Source: Bacillota bacterium
GTDB lineage: Bacteria; Bacillota; GCA-003054495; Carboxydocellales; JAJZSN01
Direction of reading: 5' to 3'
NCBI GenBank assembly: GCA_021849745.1
Contig: JAJZSN010000008.1
Location: forward strand, 12,901-50,938
DNA length: 38,038 nucleotides
In this document: positions 33,980 through 38,038 of the stretch, piece after piece
Layout: every line of letters starts with the position of its first letter
Position numbering within the stretch: position 1 is the first letter of the stretch
Notes under the pieces: generated by a model
Seen by the model: only the letters and a program-made list of their open reading frames with translations
Told to the model about the DNA's origin: nothing
Database searches by the model: none
Translations under genes and position numbers: made by a program

Positions 33980-34486
33980 ATGATTTCTTTAACTTGGCAA
34001 GTTCAGGCTTTTCTGATTACTATAGCAATTGGCTTGTTAATGGGATTGACTTTTGACGTTTATCGCCTGGTCCTTAAGCACTTTCGTTGGCGTAGGTGGG
34101 GGAGGGATATTGGCGATTTTATTTTTTGGTTAATAGTCACCCTGATGGTTTTCTTGCTTTTGCTCCACGGCAATTGGGGGGAAGTCAGGTTATATGTACT
34201 ATTGGGCCTAGGTATTGGCCTGGGTATCTATTTCCGGATGTTTACCAGGTTGACCCGGAGAATAATCAAAACCCTGGCGAGGCTAATTAAGAAAACCCTC
34301 TTGTTCCTCTTAATGATTATTAGTTTTCCCTTTAGGCTAGTGCAAAAAATCATTATAGTGCCCTTGGGCTTTATAGGTCTGGGTTTTACCAGGGCCGCCC
34401 GCTGGGTAAGACCCAAAGCCAGGCTCAATTTAATTAGGCTAAAAAGATATTGGCCTATCTTTCCCAAGCGTAAACCCAAAGAATAA
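33980..34486 (+). CDS. yabQ: Spore cortex biosynthesis protein YabQ
   Basis: A 168-residue polytopic membrane protein. Hydrophobic segments lie at about 7-26, 46-63, 70-85 and 105-130, with a strongly basic C-terminus. The N-terminal FLITIAIGLLMGLTFDVYR is typical of YabQ, which is needed for spore cortex formation in B. subtilis. AAGAGGTGG precedes ATG 33980. It is transcribed with yabP. Confidence 0.92.
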   Translation: MISLTWQVQAFLITIAIGLLMGLTFDVYRLVLKHFRWRRWGRDIGDFIFWLIVTLMVFLLLLHGNWGEVRLYVLLGLGIGLGIYFRMFTRLTRRIIKTLARLIKKTLLFLLMIISFPFRLVQKIIIVPLGFIGLGFTRAARWVRPKARLNLIRLKRYWPIFPKRKPKE

Positions 34487-34505
34487 AGGAAAATTATTCC
34501 CATTG

Positions 34506-34534
34506 GCAGGAAAAATACAATTTACGTAGAAATA
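34506..34534 (+). promoter_or_regulatory. Sigma-H-like promoter of the HTH-divIC pair
   Basis: GCAGGAAAA (34506-34514), 11 bases, GTAGAAATA (34526-34534). The -35 is perfect and the -10 has GAAA for GAAT, the same deviation as at cheW. TACAAT/ATTGTA (34516-34521, 34534-34539) form an inverted repeat over it. Confidence 0.45.
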
Positions 34535-34557
34535 TTGTACAAAGAAGTTACTAACAT

Positions 34558-34578
34558 TGTGGATATATCTGTGGACAA
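34558..34578. promoter_or_regulatory. Two DnaA-box-like sequences in tandem
   Basis: TGTGGATAT (34558-34566) and TGTGGACAA (34570-34578) each match the reverse complement of the DnaA box (TGTGGATAA) at 8 of 9 positions. They are in the same orientation, 12 bp apart, just before the HTH gene. Confidence 0.4.
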
Positions 34579-34593
34579 CTAAGAGGTAATTTA

Positions 34594-34824
34594 ATGAAAA
34601 TTGAAATCCGTGGTGCGGAGAGGTTAAGTTTCCGGGAAAAACAAGTGGTTACATTAAAAGAGATGGGGGCCAGTAACGAAGAAACGGCTAAGCGCCTGGG
34701 GATCACTTCGAGCACGGTAGCCACCATTTATAATCGGGCAAAACAAAAGGGATACGAAGTAGTTATTGTTATTCCCGGACAAGCTCTTGGCATCTTCGGT
34801 AATGATGAGGAAGGAGGAGATTAA
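34594..34824 (+). CDS. Small helix-turn-helix protein, sigma-region-4/LuxR-like
   Basis: A 76-residue protein that is almost only one DNA-binding unit: LSFREKQVVTLKEMGASNEETAKRLGITSSTVATIYNRAK (about residues 10-50) has the pattern of sigma-70 region 4 or LuxR-type helices. A short hydrophobic and acidic tail follows. It has no receiver or sensor domain. The ATG at 34594 has TAAGAGG 8 bases upstream; divIC starts 2 bases after its stop, so the two are coupled. Targets are unknown. Confidence 0.8.
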   Translation: MKIEIRGAERLSFREKQVVTLKEMGASNEETAKRLGITSSTVATIYNRAKQKGYEVVIVIPGQALGIFGNDEEGGD

Positions 34825-34826
34825 GG

Positions 34827-35195
34827 TTGGGCCGGGTAGTAAAGATAGACAATATAGAAAAGGCAACAATAGATACAGCGAAAAAAGCCAAAACCGGGAA
34901 AAAACCGGCCAATCCCAAGAAGTCTCCCTTATTCAGAGTAGGTATCTTTTTGGTGGCAGGATATTTATTGTTTGCCTTTGGTAATCAGTTTTTGCAAATA
35001 AATCAAATGGATCGGGAAATAGTAAATATCAAAAATCAAATTAAAGTTCTTGAAATGAAGAATCGGGAAATTAAAAAGGAAATTCGGCAATTGCAGTCGG
35101 ATACTTATGTAGAAAGAATAGCAAGAGAAAAACTGGGTCTTGTTAAGCCTGGAGAAACAGTAATTCTTCCTGCCAAGCAGGTGAAGGAAAATTGA
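34827..35195 (+). CDS. divIC: Cell division protein DivIC (FtsB-like)
   Basis: A 122-residue bitopic protein: basic cytoplasmic N-terminus (1-35), one membrane span (about 36-54), then an external coiled coil (about 58-95) and YVERIAREKLGLVKPGE, the classic septum-initiator motif. DivIC/FtsB works with FtsL and DivIB to activate septal wall synthesis. Its position between yabQ and yabR matches B. subtilis. The TTG start at 34827 is 9 bases after AGGAGG. Confidence 0.93.
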   Translation: MGRVVKIDNIEKATIDTAKKAKTGKKPANPKKSPLFRVGIFLVAGYLLFAFGNQFLQINQMDREIVNIKNQIKVLEMKNREIKKEIRQLQSDTYVERIAREKLGLVKPGETVILPAKQVKEN

Positions 35196-35232
35196 TAATA
35201 TGACTCAAAACACAAAAGCCTATTAACCTATC

Positions 35233-35262
35233 TTGACAAAATCAAAGATGTTTTATTATAAT
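35233..35262 (+). promoter_or_regulatory. Strong sigma-A promoter of yabR
   Basis: TTGACA (35233-35238), 18 bases, TATAAT (35257-35262): perfect hexamers. Confidence 0.85.
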
Positions 35263-35309
35263 CAAAGTATATATGGTTTTTCTATTAATCGAGGAGGAAT
35301 TTTTTCTTT

Positions 35310-35699
35310 ATGGCAATTGAAGTTGGGAGCATTATTGAAGGCGTGGTTAAAGGTATTACTAATTTTGGGGCCTTCGTGGAGTTACCTGGAGGACAGACCG
35401 GTTTGGTTCATATCTCCGAAGTAGCTGATGCCTATGTCAAGGATGTCAAGGATTATTTAAAGGATCAAGATAAGGTCAAAGTTAAGGTAATCGCCATTGA
35501 CGAGAAAGGGAAGATCGGACTCTCCATAAAACAGGCTAATCCCACTTCAAGAAGTCAAGAAAGAGAAAGAAGGGAACCAAAGGTTTCCTTTGAGGATCGG
35601 TTAGCTAAGTTTCTGAAAGACAGTGATGAACGGCAGCAGGATATAAGAAAAAGTACCGACTCCAAGCGGGGTGGGCGGGGCGGACGCCGAGATTTTTAG
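35310..35699 (+). CDS. yabR: S1 RNA-binding domain protein YabR
   Basis: A 129-residue protein: one S1 domain (1 to about 75; GSIIEGVVKGITNFGAFVEL, GLVHISEVAD, IGLSIKQA) followed by a charged low-complexity tail ending in an RGG-type segment (GGRGGRRD). It likely binds RNA or ribosomes, and its precise role is unknown. GAGGAGG is 12 bases before ATG 35310, a longer gap than usual. It is monocistronic with a strong promoter and terminator. The tRNA genes found after yabR in B. subtilis are absent. Confidence 0.93.
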   Translation: MAIEVGSIIEGVVKGITNFGAFVELPGGQTGLVHISEVADAYVKDVKDYLKDQDKVKVKVIAIDEKGKIGLSIKQANPTSRSQERERREPKVSFEDRLAKFLKDSDERQQDIRKSTDSKRGGRGGRRDF

Positions 35700-35707
35700 G
35701 TATACCG

Positions 35708-35734
35708 ATGCACAGCATGGCTGTGCATTTTTTT
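35708..35734 (+). terminator. Intrinsic terminator after yabR
   Basis: Stem ATGCACAGC (35708-35716) with GCTGTGCAT (35720-35728), loop ATG, then a T run. Confidence 0.92.
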
Positions 35735-35761
35735 ATTAAGATACTCTTGGAGGAGATATAC

Positions 35762-36637
35762 ATGTTGGGAGCCATTGATATCGGGACCAATTCCACCAGG
35801 TTGCTGATAGCTGAAGTGAAGGAAGGGAAGATAAAGCCGGTTTTCACCCAGTTAAGGACCACCAGAATGGGTGAAGGTTTAATTCATACCGGGGAACTGG
35901 CCGAACCGGCCATGGAGAGGACTTGTCTGGCCTTAAAGGAATATAAGGCCAAGATGGAGGAATTAAAGGTCGAGAGATTTCAGGTAGTAGCCACCAGCGC
36001 GGTGAGGGATGCTGTTAATAGGGAGCCTTTCATCACCCGGGTTTTCAGTGAAACGGGCTTCAAGGTAGATGTGATCTCCGGGGAGGAGGAAGCTGCACTT
36101 AGCTATGAAGGGGTTGCCGGGGCCATGGCGATAACCGACAGTTACGTAGTGGTTGATATCGGCGGTGGTAGTACCGAGTTTATTTGGGCCGCCCCCACCG
36201 GTAAAGTGGAGGCTTACAGCATGCAAGTGGGAGCTGTCCGCATGACCGAGAGTCAGGCGGGTATTGAAGAGATAAGGAGTTTGCTGGAACCTGCCTTAGC
36301 CAAAATCAGGCAAGGGGGAATTACCAAGCTCATCGGGGTAGGGGGAACCATTACCACGGTGGCTGCGATTATTCAGGGCTTGAAGGTTTATGACCCGGAT
36401 AAGGTGCAGGGTTTTGTTATCGACGGGGATGAGGTGGAGGCCCTTCTGGGCCAGCTGCAGGCCATGACCCTGGCCCAGCGCCGGGAGGTTCCGGGCCTCC
36501 AACCCCAACGGGCGGACATAATCTGCGCCGGCATAACCATCCTGACCCAGGTTCTCAGGGGCTCTGACCTCAACCGGATTACTGCTAGTGAAGCCGACAT
36601 ATTATACGGAATAATTTATGGATTAAGCCGGTTATAA
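35762..36637 (+). CDS. Ppx/GppA-family phosphatase
   Basis: A 291-residue protein with the actin-like ATPase fold of exopolyphosphatase and pppGpp phosphohydrolase: MLGAIDIGTNSTRLLIAEV at the N-terminus, ISGEEEAALSYEGV and VVDIGGGSTEFIW. It lacks the C-terminal HD domain of long Ppx proteins, so it is the short class, which may act on polyphosphate or (p)ppGpp. ATG 35762 follows GGAGGAG; an in-frame ATG at 35708 lies inside the terminator hairpin and is rejected. Placement directly before spoIIE is not the B. subtilis order. Confidence 0.9.
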   Translation: MLGAIDIGTNSTRLLIAEVKEGKIKPVFTQLRTTRMGEGLIHTGELAEPAMERTCLALKEYKAKMEELKVERFQVVATSAVRDAVNREPFITRVFSETGFKVDVISGEEEAALSYEGVAGAMAITDSYVVVDIGGGSTEFIWAAPTGKVEAYSMQVGAVRMTESQAGIEEIRSLLEPALAKIRQGGITKLIGVGGTITTVAAIIQGLKVYDPDKVQGFVIDGDEVEALLGQLQAMTLAQRREVPGLQPQRADIICAGITILTQVLRGSDLNRITASEADILYGIIYGLSRL

Positions 36638-36643
36638 AACCGG

Positions 36644-36709
36644 TGTCGAAAGAAAATTTACCCGCCATTACGTAAGTTGACAAGGATTTTCCTGGTGTTG
36701 GTATATAAT
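36644..36709 (+). promoter_or_regulatory. Spo0A-dependent sigma-A promoter of spoIIE
   Basis: TTGACA (36677-36682), 21 bases, TATAAT (36704-36709). Both hexamers are perfect but the spacer is 21 bp. This is the known layout of B. subtilis spoIIE, where Spo0A-P makes up for the wide spacing. A 0A box, TGTCGAA (36644-36650), lies 26 bases before the -35, directly after a 6-bp CCGGTT/AACCGG hairpin (36628-36643) at the end of the upstream gene. Confidence 0.82.
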
Positions 36710-36752
36710 ACCAATAGGAGCAAGGACTCCAAAAACTAATGGTGGGATGAAG

Positions 36753-38038
36753 ATGGATCAAATGGAAATTCACCCTTATCGCCGGACTGTATCGGCCAAG
36801 GACGAACCTAGAAGGAAAGCCTGGAAACTACTCTCTTGGCCGCCTAGGCAACGGATTTTTAAACTCCCGCAACTAGGAAAAAGCGTAATCAATCATCTGC
36901 CGTGGGCGGTAGTGGGTTTTTTTCTAGGGCGGGGGATACTTTTTAATGAATTGATGCCTTTTGGCATGGCTTACCTGGCTGCCGTACTGGCTGTAATTCG
37001 GGGTGCATGGCTTTATGTATTGCCGGCGATTCTTGCGGGTAGCGTTTATGTTTTGGAAGGCACGGCTTTATGGGCTAACTTGTTGGCCCTGGTAACTTTA
37101 GTGCCCGTTTATTTTGCGGCTAGGGTTGTGGAGGACAAACGCAATATTTACGTGCCGGCCCTTGTTTTTGCCAACCTGGTCATTGCCAAAACCGCAGCGG
37201 TTATAATTAGCGAACCGGGATTCTATCGATACATGGTGATTTTATTTGAGGCTTTGGCCAGTGGTGGCTTGACTTATGTGGCTCTTTTGGCCTTGCCCGC
37301 TGTGGTGAAAAGGCTTCAGGGCCAAGCCCCGGCCCTGGAAGAGCTAATGGCTTTAGCGGTGATGTTAAGCGGCGTCATTATCGGTTTGCATGGCTTTTCC
37401 TGGGGGGGTATATCTTTACAGGGAGTGGCCGGGAAGTTTATTGTTTTGCTGGCGGGTTACATGGGAGGGGTGGGAGCAGGCACTGCTTTAGGAACTTTGG
37501 TTGGATTAATCCCCAGTCTAGGCAACCTGGCAGCTCCTTTAGCGGTGGCCGCCTACGCTTGTGGCGGTTTGCTGGCCGGAGTTTTCAGGGGTTTTGGCCG
37601 GTTGGGGGTGGCCATGGGTTTTGTATTAGCTAATATCCTTTTATCGGTTTATCTAGGGCCGGGGGATAGCCTGAAAGGGGTTTTGGGGGAAGCGGCCCTG
37701 GCCATCGGCGTCTTTCTGATTTTGCCGACAAAGTTATGGCGATTTCCCAAGGGGAAAGCTCGTTCCGGTAATGAAGGGGTTGAAGTTAGGGTTACGGAAC
37801 ACAAGGTGATGGAAATGACTTCTCGCAGAATTAAGGAGTTCGCACGGGTGTTTAACGAGTTGTCCAGAACCTTTGAACAGATTAGCACAGAGACTCAACA
37901 GCGGGACTTAAGCAGTTGGCAAAATATGTTACAAGAGATTACTTATCAAGCCTGTGATGGTTGTGCAAGAAACCGTTTGTGTTGGGAAAAAGATTTCCGC
38001 AAAACCAGTAAAATAATTACCGATACCTTAGATCGGAA
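36753..38038 (+). CDS. spoIIE: Stage II sporulation protein E, 3' end outside window
   Basis: The frame is open from 36753 to the right edge (428 codons). Visible: a short basic N-terminus, then about ten hydrophobic segments (about residues 45-315), then the start of the cytoplasmic regulatory region with the cysteine cluster CDGCARNRLCW. This is the SpoIIE layout, in which the C-terminal PP2C phosphatase (beyond the window) dephosphorylates SpoIIAA to free sigma-F. GGTGGG is followed at once by ATG 36747; I prefer the ATG at 36753, which has proper spacing. The promoter architecture strongly supports the identity. Confidence 0.93.
   Translation, partial: MDQMEIHPYRRTVSAKDEPRRKAWKLLSWPPRQRIFKLPQLGKSVINHLPWAVVGFFLGRGILFNELMPFGMAYLAAVLAVIRGAWLYVLPAILAGSVYVLEGTALWANLLALVTLVPVYFAARVVEDKRNIYVPALVFANLVIAKTAAVIISEPGFYRYMVILFEALASGGLTYVALLALPAVVKRLQGQAPALEELMALAVMLSGVIIGLHGFSWGGISLQGVAGKFIVLLAGYMGGVGAGTALGTLVGLIPSLGNLAAPLAVAAYACGGLLAGVFRGFGRLGVAMGFVLANILLSVYLGPGDSLKGVLGEAALAIGVFLILPTKLWRFPKGKARSGNEGVEVRVTEHKVMEMTSRRIKEFARVFNELSRTFEQISTETQQRDLSSWQNMLQEITYQACDGCARNRLCWEKDFRKTSKIITDTLDR

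Noticed and set aside
35700..36760. tRNA genes between yabR and spoIIE, as in B. subtilis
   Set aside because: No cloverleaf or TTCGA-type T-arm was found; the interval holds a terminator, the ppx gene and the spoIIE promoter.
1..38038. CRISPR arrays, rRNA, prophage or intact insertion sequences
   Set aside because: No regularly spaced repeats, rRNA signatures, integrase or transposase reading frames were seen; gene order is that of an ordinary core chromosome.

Overview
The window is about 38 kb of core chromosome from an endospore-forming, low-to-mid GC Gram-positive bacterium of the class Clostridia. A relative of the Desulfotomaculum/Thermincola/Peptococcaceae group is my best guess from gene order, not a proven placement. 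The evidence is the conserved block ispE - gntR - nucleotidyltransferase - purR - ridA - spoVG - glmU - prs - ctc - pth - (fin-like) - mfd - prsA - spoVT - mazG - hup - rqcP - spoIID - yabP - yabQ - divIC - yabR - ppx - spoIIE, which has the same backbone as the Bacillus subtilis yabA-spoIIE region. TTG starts are frequent (8 chosen here), and GTG starts also occur.

Layout. 1-1419: the 3' end of a FixC-type flavoprotein gene and fixX, tail-to-tail with a minus-strand ZIP metal transporter gene (1416-2150). 2301-2798: an unrecognised membrane-anchored protein. 3054-11293: a chemosensory block (MCP, CheW, CheA, CheC, CheD, CheY, an HD-GYP protein lacking its HD pair, two CheX) with no cheR, cheB or flagellar gene in the window. 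11556-12173: an NlpC/P60 cell-wall hydrolase behind a c-di-AMP (ydaO/yuaA) riboswitch. 12319-15800: cyanophycinase and cyanophycin synthetase, overlapping. 15876-38038: the isoprenoid / purine / cell-wall / translation-quality / sporulation block, ending inside spoIIE.

Regulation is the most striking aspect. Five exact matches to the sigma-H consensus (RNAGGAWWW-N11-RNNGAATWW) stand before the MCP gene, the NlpC/P60 gene, spoVG, glmU and the HU gene. Two near matches stand before cheW and the HTH-divIC pair. spoVG is the classic sigma-H gene, which supports the reading. The three promoters in the chemosensory/NlpC region share a -10 region that also reads as a Spo0A box (TGTCGAA). spoIIE has a TTGACA-N21-TATAAT promoter with an upstream 0A box, as in B. 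subtilis. spoVT has a sigma-G-like promoter, and spoIID and yabP have sigma-E-like ones. The window therefore seems to hold promoters for several stages of sporulation.

The most original candidate is a chemosensory module apparently expressed by sigma-H at the onset of sporulation, possibly switched by Spo0A, with a degenerate HD-GYP protein inside its operon. Everything was read by eye; no alignment, profile search or folding program was run.
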